In this document: positions 35,858-43,132 of the stretch, one piece after another
Layout: each line of letters starts with the position of its first letter
Numbering within the stretch: the stretch's first letter is position 1
NCBI RefSeq assembly: GCF_002101965.1
Contig: NZ_LQQA01000034.1
Span: 124,001 to 188,000 of the forward strand
DNA length: 64,000 nt
Source of the DNA: Mycolicibacterium wolinskyi
GTDB lineage: Bacteria; Actinomycetota; Actinomycetes; Mycobacteriales; Mycobacteriaceae
Direction: 5' to 3'
Made by a program: the position numbers and the translations under genes
Notes under the pieces: generated by a model
The model's database searches: none
The model's input: only the letters and a program-made list of their open reading frames with translations
What the model was told of the DNA's origin: nothing

Positions 35858-37081
35858 ATGACCGTGGAATCGCCGACGACGGCAAGCCCGTGGACGCTGC
35901 GCGTCACCGTGCAGCTCACGGTGCTCGCGGCGGCCGCCTTCGTCTACGTCACCGCCGAGATCCTGCCGGTCGGCGCGCTACCCGCGATCGCGGCCGATCT
36001 CGATGTCAGCGAAGGCCTGGTCGGCACGCTCATGGCCACCTACGCGTTGGTCGCCGCACTCACCACGGTGCTGCTCGTCCGCGTGACCTCGCACTGGCCG
36101 CGCCGCCGCACGCTCTTGCTCACCCTCGTGTGTCTGACTGTCTCCCAGATCATTTCGGCGCTCGCACCGAACTTCGCGGTGCTGGCCGGCGGGCGCGTGT
36201 TGTGTGCTCTGACCCATGGCCTCATGTGGTCGGTGATCGCACCGATCGGTGCGAGGCTGGTGCCGCCGAGCCATGCCGGGCGGGCGACTGCCGCCGTCTA
36301 TGTCGGCACGGCCCTGGCGTTGGTGGTGGGCAATCCGCTGACCGCGGCGCTGAGTGCGCTGTGGGGGTGGCGCCTTGCGGTGGGAGCGGTGGCCGTGACC
36401 GCGTTCGCGGTGACGCTTGCGGCGTGGGCGACGTTGCCCGCCATGCCGTCGACGCAGGACGTCGCTGCCGCACCGCGCAAGCACCGGCGCAACCGGCGGC
36501 TGATCACGCTGTCGGCGCTGACGCTCGTCGGCGTCACGGGCCACTTCATCGCCTACACGTTCATCGTCGTCATCATCCGCGACGTGGTCGGTGTGCACGG
36601 CGCGCACCTCGCCTGGCTGTTGGCGGGTTACGGCGTCGCGGGCCTGCTTGCGATGGCCGCGATGGCCCGGCCGCTCGATCACTGGCCCAAGGCATCGGTG
36701 GTCGGGTGTCTGGCAGCGCTGGCGGCCGCGCTGACGGCGTTGACGGGGCTGGCCGTCGATCAACGCCCGGGCCTGGCGACGGTGCTGGTGGGCGCGCTGG
36801 CGGTCGTGCTGTGGGGTGCGGCCTCGACAGCGCTGCCACCGATGCTGCAGGCGTCGGCGATGCGATCTGCCCCCGACGACCCCGACGGTGCTTCCGGTTT
36901 GTATGTGGCCGCATTCCAGGTCGGCATCATGGGCGGCGCGCTCATCGGTGGCGGGATCTATGACCATGGCGGCTTGGCTGCCATGGTTGGCACGGCCGCA
37001 GCGCTGATCATCGTCGCGATGAGCGGTGTGCTGGCAACGCGAGGCCTGTTCCGAGTTCCCTACGCGACCAGCGACAAGTAA
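35858..37081 (+). CDS. MFS transporter (Rv0191-type)
   Basis: 407 residues with about 12 transmembrane helices and the MFS drug:H+ antiporter-1 pattern: VTAEILPVGALPAIAADLDVSEGLVG at helix 1, the GG/R motif between helices 2 and 3 is replaced by RVTSHWPRRRTL, and the ALTHGLMWSVIAPIGARL block resembles the AraJ/YdhP-type sugar or drug exporters. Its position after ricR matches M. tuberculosis Rv0191, described as a chloramphenicol-type efflux pump; substrate here is not proven. ATG start, 16 bp from a divergent gene. Confidence 0.88.
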   Translation: MTVESPTTASPWTLRVTVQLTVLAAAAFVYVTAEILPVGALPAIAADLDVSEGLVGTLMATYALVAALTTVLLVRVTSHWPRRRTLLLTLVCLTVSQIISALAPNFAVLAGGRVLCALTHGLMWSVIAPIGARLVPPSHAGRATAAVYVGTALALVVGNPLTAALSALWGWRLAVGAVAVTAFAVTLAAWATLPAMPSTQDVAAAPRKHRRNRRLITLSALTLVGVTGHFIAYTFIVVIIRDVVGVHGAHLAWLLAGYGVAGLLAMAAMARPLDHWPKASVVGCLAALAAALTALTGLAVDQRPGLATVLVGALAVVLWGAASTALPPMLQASAMRSAPDDPDGASGLYVAAFQVGIMGGALIGGGIYDHGGLAAMVGTAAALIIVAMSGVLATRGLFRVPYATSDK

Positions 37082-37223
37082 CGCCCGACACGTTCGCGAC
37101 GATCAACACCGCAGTTCAGCGCCGTGGGCTCGGTCGGTGTCGGGGTGAAACGGCCTCGCGCGGCAGTAGCTGGTCTCCGCGCTGTGCGACACTGGAGCGA
37201 GTTGTGCTGTCTGGAGGTAACGC

Positions 37224-38231
37224 ATGCCGAATTCGGCAAAACGCAGACTGATCACCGCACTCATGGCAGCGGGTTTGGTCGGCGGACTGGTCACGGCCCC
37301 GTCCGCACTCGCAGAGCCCGTCCCGCCGCCGCCACCGCCGGCACCGATCGATCCGGCCGCCGCGCCCGCGCCGGTCGTCCCGCCACCGACGGATCCGTTG
37401 GCGCCCGTGACGGCGGCCGACCCGGCCGTGCCCGAGCCCGTCAACAACTATGGCGCACCGGCCGTCCCGATCGAGGGCACGCCTGCCGGCCAGAACCCGG
37501 AGCCGTTCACCGGCCAGCCGCCGTTCCTGCCGCCGTCGTTCAACCCGGTCAACGGCTCGATGGTGGGCGTCGCGAAGCCGATCTACATCAACTTCCAGCG
37601 GCCCATCGCGGATCGGCAGATGGCCCAGGACGCCATCCGCATCACGTCGAATCCGCCGGTGCCGGGCCGGTTCTACTGGGTCACCGACACGCAGCTGCGG
37701 TGGCGCCCACAGGACTTCTGGCCGGCCAACACCGTGGTGAACATCGATGCCGCGGGCACCAAGTCGAGCTTCCGCGTCGGTGACTACCTGGTGGCGACGG
37801 TCGACGACAGCACCCACCAGATGGAGATCATGCGGAACGGGAAGCTGGAGAAGACCTTCCCGGTGTCGATGGGCAAGAGCGACGGCAAGCATGAGACCAG
37901 GAACGGCACGTACTACGTGCTCGAGAAGTTCCCCGACATCGTGATGGATTCGTCCACCTACGGTGTGCCGGTCGACTCCGCCGAGGGTTACAAGCTCAAG
38001 GTGCAGGATGCCGTTCGCATCGACAACAGCGGCATCTTCGTGCACAGCGCCCCGTGGTCGGTGGGTGACCAGGGCAAGCGCAACGTCAGCCACGGCTGTA
38101 TCAACCTCAGCCCGGCCAATGCCCAGTGGTTCTACGACCAGTTCGGTAGCGGTGACCCCGTGGTGATCAAAAACAGCAAGGGCGCCCTCTACGACCTGCC
38201 CGACGGCGCATCCGACTGGCAGATGTTCTAG
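37224..38231 (+). CDS. L,D-transpeptidase (LdtMt4/Rv0192-type)
   Basis: 335 residues. Signal peptide (TALMAAGLVGGLVTAPSALA) then a Pro/Ala-rich linker. An Ig-like region (about 105-180) precedes the YkuD catalytic domain (about 190-335) with IFVHSAPWS and the active-site SHGCINLS, Cys292 and His290. It makes 3-3 crosslinks in peptidoglycan. RBS GGAGGT precedes the ATG. The gene equals Rv0192 by position; in M. smegmatis I believe it is called LdtE, unverified. A strong intrinsic terminator follows the stop. Confidence 0.93.
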   Translation: MPNSAKRRLITALMAAGLVGGLVTAPSALAEPVPPPPPPAPIDPAAAPAPVVPPPTDPLAPVTAADPAVPEPVNNYGAPAVPIEGTPAGQNPEPFTGQPPFLPPSFNPVNGSMVGVAKPIYINFQRPIADRQMAQDAIRITSNPPVPGRFYWVTDTQLRWRPQDFWPANTVVNIDAAGTKSSFRVGDYLVATVDDSTHQMEIMRNGKLEKTFPVSMGKSDGKHETRNGTYYVLEKFPDIVMDSSTYGVPVDSAEGYKLKVQDAVRIDNSGIFVHSAPWSVGDQGKRNVSHGCINLSPANAQWFYDQFGSGDPVVIKNSKGALYDLPDGASDWQMF

Positions 38232-38242
38232 AACGAGCCGTG

Positions 38243-38277
38243 AAAAGCGTCCGATCCTGTTGGGTCGGGCGCTTTTT
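38243..38277 (+). terminator. Intrinsic terminator of the L,D-transpeptidase gene
   Basis: A 12-bp stem (AAAAGCGTCCGA, 10-nt loop, TCGGGCGCTTTT; one G-T pair) runs into a T-tract (TTTTT, 38273-38277). It begins 12 bp after the stop codon. The A-rich left arm allows it to act from both strands, which suits the convergent zmp1 gene. Such classical terminators are not common in mycobacteria. Confidence 0.9.
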
Positions 38278-38294
38278 CGTTACCGTTGAGTTCC

Positions 38295-38363
38295 CTCGCC
38301 GAGCAGACGCGCAGGTACCCGGGAACGCGCATTCCAGGGTACGTTCACGTCTGCTCGCGCGAG
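38295..38363. repeat. Nested-hairpin intergenic element 2
   Basis: Outer arms CGAGCAGACG (38300-38309) and CGTCTGCTCG (38348-38357), extended past a small internal loop by CTCG and CGAG. Five nt inward, GTACCC (38315-38320) pairs with GGGTAC (38337-38342) over a 16-nt loop. This is the same order and spacing as element 1 at 33304-33368. It sits between the convergent ldt and zmp1 genes. Confidence 0.6.
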
Positions 38364-38379
38364 GAGAGTGCGGCGGCGG

Positions 38380-40356
38380 TCAGTTCCAGATGCGAACGCG
38401 CGCGGCGGGCTCCAGGTAGAGCTCGTCGGACTCGCTCACGTCGAACGCCTCGTAGAACGAGTCGATGTTGCGGATGACGCCGTTGCACCGGAACTCCGGC
38501 GGGGAATGCGGATCCACCGCCAAGCGCCGGATCGCCTCGGCGTCACGGGATTTGGTGCGCCACACCTGAGCCCAGCCGAAGAACACGCGCTGCACGCCGG
38601 TGAGCCCGTCGATAACCGGGGCCGGCTCGCCCTTGAGCGAGAGCTGGTAGGCCAGCAGCGCGATCGACAGCCCGCCGAGATCGCCGATGTTCTCGCCGAC
38701 CGTGAAGGCGCCATTCACATGGTGTGCGGGGTCAAGGCCACGAGGCGTGAACTGCTCGTACTGCTCGATGAGAGCCTTTGTGCGCGCACCGAATTCGGCC
38801 CGGTCGGCGTCGGTCCACCAGTCGACCAGATTGCCGTCACCGTCGTACTTGGCGCCCTGATCGTCAAAGCCATGACCGATCTCGTGACCGATCACCGCGC
38901 CGATGCCGCCGTAGTTCGCGGCGTCGTCGGCTTGCGCGTCGAAGAACGGCGGCTGCAGAATGGCTGCGGGAAAGACGATCTCGTTCATGCCGGGGTTGTA
39001 GTAGGCGTTGACCGTCTGCGGCGTCATGAACCACTCGTCGCGATCCACCGGTCCGCCCAGCTTGGCGAGCTCGCGGTCGGAGCTCACGACGTAGCCGCGG
39101 CGGTAGTTCCCGTACAGGTCGTCGCGCTCGATCACCAGCGCCGAGTAGTCGCGCCAGCGGGCCGGATAGCCGATCTTCGGGGTGAACTTGTCGAGCTTGG
39201 CCAGCGCCTTGGCCCTGGTCTCCGGGGTCATCCACTCGAGCTCGTTGATGCTGACCCGGTACGCCTCACGCAGGTTGGCCACCAGCTCGTCCATACGGGC
39301 CTTGGCCTCGGGCGGAAAGTGCTGCTGCACATAGAGCTTGCCCAGTGCGTCGCCCATGAGGTTCTCCACCACCGACACCGCGCGCTTCCACCGGTCGCGG
39401 ATCTGCTCGGTGCCGCTCAGCGTGCGGCCGTAGAACGAGAAGTCCTCGGCGACGAGATCGTCGGTGAGCAGCGCGGCACGCGAGTGGATCACCCGCCAGC
39501 GCGCCCACGCTTTCCAGTCCTCTAGATCTTCCGAGGACCACAGCGCGGCGAATGCCGTCAGGAAATCGGGCTGACGCACGACCAGCTCGGCGACCTTGTC
39601 CGGCGTCGCGCCGAGGGCCTGCACCCAACCCGACCAGTCGAAGCCCGGGGCGTCGTCGGAGAGCTCGGCGAACCGCCGCAGGTTGTAGGTGAGATCGGCG
39701 TCGCGGCGCTTGACCACGTCCCAGTGGGCTGCGGCGATCTTGGATTCCAGCGCCACGATGCGCGCCGCCGTCTCGGCCTGGTCCCCGCCGTACACCAGCC
39801 CGAACATGCGGGCGATGTGCTGCGGATAGCCGGCCAGGATCTCGGCGTGCTGTTCGTCGCGGTAGTACGACTCGTCGGGCAGGCCGATGCCCGACTGGCC
39901 CATGTGCAGCAGGTAGCGCGTCGAATCCTTGGAATCGGTGTCGACGTACACGCCGGTACCACCTCCGACGCCGGTGCGCTGCAACCCGCCCATTACGACG
40001 GCGAGCGCGGCCGCGTCCGGGGCGTCGTCGATCAACGCGAGTTCGTCGAGCAAGGGCTGCAGACCACGCTCGGCGATCGTCTGCTCGTCCATGAAGCTGG
40101 CATAGAGATCGCCGATGCGCTGTTCATCGGTGCCTTTCTCGGCCCCGGACTCAGCTGCTTCGGTGATCAGATCGCGGATCTGCTCCTCGGCGCGGTCGTA
40201 GAGCGAGCGGAACGCGCCATCGGTGGCCCGGTCGGCGGGAATCTCGTAGTCGGTCAACCAGCGGCCGTTGACGTGGCCGAACAGATCGTCTTGAGGGCGG
40301 GATTGCGGGTCGACATGGCTCAGGTCGATACCCGACTTGATGGCTTCTACCGTCAC
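38380..40356 (-). CDS. zmp1: Zinc metalloprotease Zmp1 (M13 neprilysin family)
   Basis: 658 residues, close to M. tuberculosis Rv0198c. Peptidase M13: catalytic HEIGH near residue 492 (IGHEIGHGFDDQGAKYD), third ligand in ENIGDLGG near 553, and substrate-binding NAYYNPGMNEIVFPAAIL. No signal peptide, as in the Mtb enzyme, which nonetheless works outside. I used the GTG at 40356 (VTVEAIKSGIDLSHVD); the open frame further upstream is antisense to the divergent gene. Divergent from the membrane-protein gene at 40423. Confidence 0.94.
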   Translation of the reverse strand: MTVEAIKSGIDLSHVDPQSRPQDDLFGHVNGRWLTDYEIPADRATDGAFRSLYDRAEEQIRDLITEAAESGAEKGTDEQRIGDLYASFMDEQTIAERGLQPLLDELALIDDAPDAAALAVVMGGLQRTGVGGGTGVYVDTDSKDSTRYLLHMGQSGIGLPDESYYRDEQHAEILAGYPQHIARMFGLVYGGDQAETAARIVALESKIAAAHWDVVKRRDADLTYNLRRFAELSDDAPGFDWSGWVQALGATPDKVAELVVRQPDFLTAFAALWSSEDLEDWKAWARWRVIHSRAALLTDDLVAEDFSFYGRTLSGTEQIRDRWKRAVSVVENLMGDALGKLYVQQHFPPEAKARMDELVANLREAYRVSINELEWMTPETRAKALAKLDKFTPKIGYPARWRDYSALVIERDDLYGNYRRGYVVSSDRELAKLGGPVDRDEWFMTPQTVNAYYNPGMNEIVFPAAILQPPFFDAQADDAANYGGIGAVIGHEIGHGFDDQGAKYDGDGNLVDWWTDADRAEFGARTKALIEQYEQFTPRGLDPAHHVNGAFTVGENIGDLGGLSIALLAYQLSLKGEPAPVIDGLTGVQRVFFGWAQVWRTKSRDAEAIRRLAVDPHSPPEFRCNGVIRNIDSFYEAFDVSESDELYLEPAARVRIWN

Positions 40357-40422
40357 CCCGACATTCTTCCAGACGCCTCGGCGGTGGCCGGGGGCTTGCG
40401 GCGCACCGGTACCCTCACGGCC

Positions 40423-41031
40423 ATGCCAGACGCGCCCAGCAAGGACGGACCCGACGAGGCCCCCGACCGCGGTGACGGAATGTTCACTGCTTACGGGGTC
40501 GCGTCGGCAGTGCTGGGCGTCATCGCGGTGGCCGCCGTCGTGCTCGCGGCGATGATCTGGTCCGGGCATCGCAGCGACGTCGCCGAGCGCAACTATCAGA
40601 CGCGCGTGCTGCAGGCCGCGGCCGATTGGACCGGCGTGCTGATCAACATGAACGCCGACACCGTCGAAACCGACATGCAGAAACTGCACGAGGGCACCGT
40701 CGGGCAGCTCAACACCGACTTCGATTCCGCCGTGCAGCCGTACCGGGACCTGGTGCAGCGGCTCAAGTCGAGGACCTCCGGGCAGATCGACTCGGTGTCC
40801 ATCGAATCCCTCTACCACCCGCCCACCGGTCCGGACGGCGCCGCGCAGCCCGGGCCGCCGCCCGGATTGAGCGGCATGGTGTCGCGAGTGGACACCGTGC
40901 TCGTGGTCGCCACGTCGGTCACCGAGAACGCAGGCACGGACAAGCCTCAAACCGTGCGATGGACACTGCGGTTGGACGTCTCGGACGTCGACGGAGCGCT
41001 GATGATCTCGCGACTGGAGCCGATCCGATGA
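40423..41031 (+). CDS. Mce-associated-like membrane protein (Rv0199-type)
   Basis: 202 residues. Acidic N-terminus, one transmembrane helix (about 25-46, AVLGVIAVAAVVLAAMIW), and an extracytoplasmic domain with the NTDFDSAVQPYRDLVQRL motif and VDTVLVVATSVTENAG late block seen in Mce-associated membrane proteins (Mam). It is followed by a related protein with an ATGA overlap. The pair likely supports an envelope transporter; in M. tuberculosis the same pair precedes Rv0201c-mmpL11, and Mam proteins usually stabilise Mce lipid importers. Partner here unknown. Confidence 0.82.
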   Translation: MPDAPSKDGPDEAPDRGDGMFTAYGVASAVLGVIAVAAVVLAAMIWSGHRSDVAERNYQTRVLQAAADWTGVLINMNADTVETDMQKLHEGTVGQLNTDFDSAVQPYRDLVQRLKSRTSGQIDSVSIESLYHPPTGPDGAAQPGPPPGLSGMVSRVDTVLVVATSVTENAGTDKPQTVRWTLRLDVSDVDGALMISRLEPIR

Positions 41032-41717
41032 GAAACCGACTTCGGGTACTGGCCTTCGACATCGCCGCACCACTCGCCGCGATCGCCGCACTCGTCTTCC
41101 TGGGCGTCGCCCTGGCCTGGCCGCTGTGGTGGGTCTCGGTGTGCTCGGTGCTGTGTGTGCTGATCGTGCAGGGCGTCGTCGTCAACGTCGTGTTGGCCCG
41201 GCGCGACGGCGTCACGGTCGGCACCGACGACGACGGACCGGGTTTGCGGCTCGCGGTGGTCGGCGTGGCCACCGCCGCGCTGATCGCCGCGGTGGTCGTG
41301 GGCTACCTGCGCTGGACCGTGCCCGACCGGACCTTCGAGCAGGACCGGGGCGAGGTCGTGCGGATCGCCAGCAGCGTCTCGGAGGCCACCGCGACGTTCA
41401 CCCCGCAGAGTCCGACGGCGTCGATCGACCGCGCGGCCGGTCAGATGTCACCCGAGCGCGCCGAGGCGTTCAAGAACGAGTTCGCCACGGTCGCAAAGGA
41501 TTTGACGAGCCGCAACGTCTCGGCGCAGGCCAGCACCATATCGGCGGGTGTCGAGGCCCTCGGACCGCAGGCCGCCAGCGTGGCCGTGGTGCTGCGCGGT
41601 ACGCAGAGTGTGCCGGGCAAACCGACCGACAATGCGGTGCTGGCGCTGCGGGTCACGTTGAGCAAGTCCGACGGCCGCTGGCTCGTCGACAACGTGACGC
41701 CGCTGCACTCGCGGTGA
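41028..41717 (+). CDS. Mce-associated-like membrane protein (Rv0200-type)
   Basis: 229 residues. Three hydrophobic segments near the start (about 9-30, 32-52, 68-90), the last probably anchoring the exported domain, then the FKNEFATVAKDLTSRNVSAQAS block of Mam-like proteins and a final VTLSKSDGRWLVDNVTPL. ATG overlaps the stop of the previous gene (ATGA). Converges with the APH-like gene, 7 bp apart. Confidence 0.8.
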   Translation: MRNRLRVLAFDIAAPLAAIAALVFLGVALAWPLWWVSVCSVLCVLIVQGVVVNVVLARRDGVTVGTDDDGPGLRLAVVGVATAALIAAVVVGYLRWTVPDRTFEQDRGEVVRIASSVSEATATFTPQSPTASIDRAAGQMSPERAEAFKNEFATVAKDLTSRNVSAQASTISAGVEALGPQAASVAVVLRGTQSVPGKPTDNAVLALRVTLSKSDGRWLVDNVTPLHSR

Positions 41718-41724
41718 GCCGGCG

Positions 41725-42438
41725 TCAGACGTAACCGGCGAGCCCGGCAGCGAGTTCCGCCTCGTCGCCGTCGAGGTGTCCGTCGAGCGCTTGCTGCAGG
41801 GCGAACGTCGCGCGTATTGCGGCCACCCGACCCAGCAGCGACGGATCGGAACCCGCGAGGTGCTCGAGCACCGGCGGGCCGAAGCTCGCCGCAAGTGCGG
41901 CAATATCTTCGGCGGGATCGCCCAACATCACCGAATCCCAGTCGATTACGCCGGACAGGCGAGGGCCGTCGGCGTCGTGCCGCCACAGCAGATTCTCGCC
42001 ACCGAGATCACCGTGCACGACGGCCGCGGTGAGGTGCGGCAGCGTGGCCGCGGCCGCCAACTCGTCCTCGGCGCGGTCACGACCGGCCGTCGACATGCGC
42101 GGGTAGAGCTCGGCGCGCACCGCGTCCGCGAACTGCCGCCACCGGTCGGCGCCCGCGACCGGCAACGCCGCACGGACCGCCGGGTCGGCGCCGGCGCGCT
42201 GCAGTCGGGCGAGTAACCGGCCGCACTGTTCGGCGACTCGCGGCTCGTCGAAGAAGGCCGGTTGCAGGGGTTCACCCGCGATGCGGCTCAACACCAGATA
42301 CGGGGGCTCGCCCGGGGCAGATTCCGCGATGGGCTCGGGCACATCGACACCGAGATCGAGGGCCGACACGATGCGCAGTCGCTTGGCTCGGTCGCCGAGA
42401 CGAGCAGCGGCCGCCGGCGTGCGCGGATAGCAGACCAC
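41725..42438 (-). CDS. Aminoglycoside phosphotransferase (APH)-like kinase
   Basis: 237 residues from the first ordinary start codon (GTG at 42438). Kinase-like motifs: PYLVLSRIAGEPL, the catalytic VVHGDLGGENLLW (His-Gly-Asp-Leu and Asn), and metal-binding SGVIDWDSVMLGDPAEDIA. Family members phosphorylate aminoglycosides, choline or similar alcohols; the substrate is not evident. Similarity appears to continue upstream of the GTG (GQFYRVVLGAERVVCYPRT) up to an ATT at 42507 directly after the upstream gene's stop, so the real start may be a rare ATT or the gene may have lost its start. Confidence 0.75.
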   Translation of the reverse strand: MVCYPRTPAAAARLGDRAKRLRIVSALDLGVDVPEPIAESAPGEPPYLVLSRIAGEPLQPAFFDEPRVAEQCGRLLARLQRAGADPAVRAALPVAGADRWRQFADAVRAELYPRMSTAGRDRAEDELAAAATLPHLTAAVVHGDLGGENLLWRHDADGPRLSGVIDWDSVMLGDPAEDIAALAASFGPPVLEHLAGSDPSLLGRVAAIRATFALQQALDGHLDGDEAELAAGLAGYV

Positions 42439-42508
42439 CCGCTCGGCACCGAGAACGACGCGATAGAACTGGCCCTCGCGGACCTCGGCGTCGGGAAGAT
42501 CCGGAATG

Positions 42509-43132
42509 CTACTTCGCGGCGCGCTGCGCGGCGATCTTGGCGAACCGGTCCGAGAGCCGCTGCATCCGCAGCAGCAGCGACGCCGGCGGGCTGGTCTTGC
42601 CCTCCAGGTACGTCGCGAACGACTCGTTGGAAACCCCTATGCGCGACGCGAACTCCTGCGGTTCGAGCTTGGAGCGCCGCAGCATCGCCTGGATCTGGCG
42701 GGCCACCTCGGCGCGCTCGGTCGCCTCAAGATGCTCGCGGGTGCGCACGAGCACCTCCGACAAAGCCTTGGAAACGCCGTACGGGCGCGCGGTTTCGAGC
42801 ACTTCCTCGACCTGGCGCGCGGTGCGGCCATAGGGGTCGCGCTTGACCGCGGCCACGATCCGCTGCCACACCGTCATGTCGTCGGTTTCCAGCGCGGCGC
42901 GGATCGCGGCGGTGGGCCAGTACTCGACCGGGCGGTCGTCGAACGGGGGCTGTCGCGGCGGCTGCTGCTGGGCGCCCTGCGCCGGCCGCTGCCGGGCGTT
43001 CTGCGGGCGCTGTCCCTGCGGGCGCAGAGCCTGGGAGCGTTGGCCCGAAGACCGGCCCGAAGACTGTTGACTCGGCGGAACGCCTTCGCGACGCGCATCC
43101 CGCGCAACCCGAACGTCGGGGGCCAACGTCAC
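42509..43132 (-). CDS. HTH (XRE-like) DNA-binding protein, Rv0201c-position
   Basis: 207 residues. The first 75 residues are basic and Pro/Gln-rich (QPPRQPPFDDRP), probably disordered. A middle helical part (VWQRIVAAVKRDPYGRTARQVEEVLETARPYGV) is followed by an HTH: MLRRSKLEPQEFASRIGVSNESFATYLEGKTSPPASLLLRMQRL (about 145-190). I chose the GTG at 43132, which overlaps the mmpL11 stop (GTGA) and has an RBS GGAGGAG; the frame further upstream is antisense or shadow. It may regulate envelope genes near mmpL11, inference. Confidence 0.75.
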   Translation of the reverse strand: MTLAPDVRVARDARREGVPPSQQSSGRSSGQRSQALRPQGQRPQNARQRPAQGAQQQPPRQPPFDDRPVEYWPTAAIRAALETDDMTVWQRIVAAVKRDPYGRTARQVEEVLETARPYGVSKALSEVLVRTREHLEATERAEVARQIQAMLRRSKLEPQEFASRIGVSNESFATYLEGKTSPPASLLLRMQRLSDRFAKIAAQRAAK

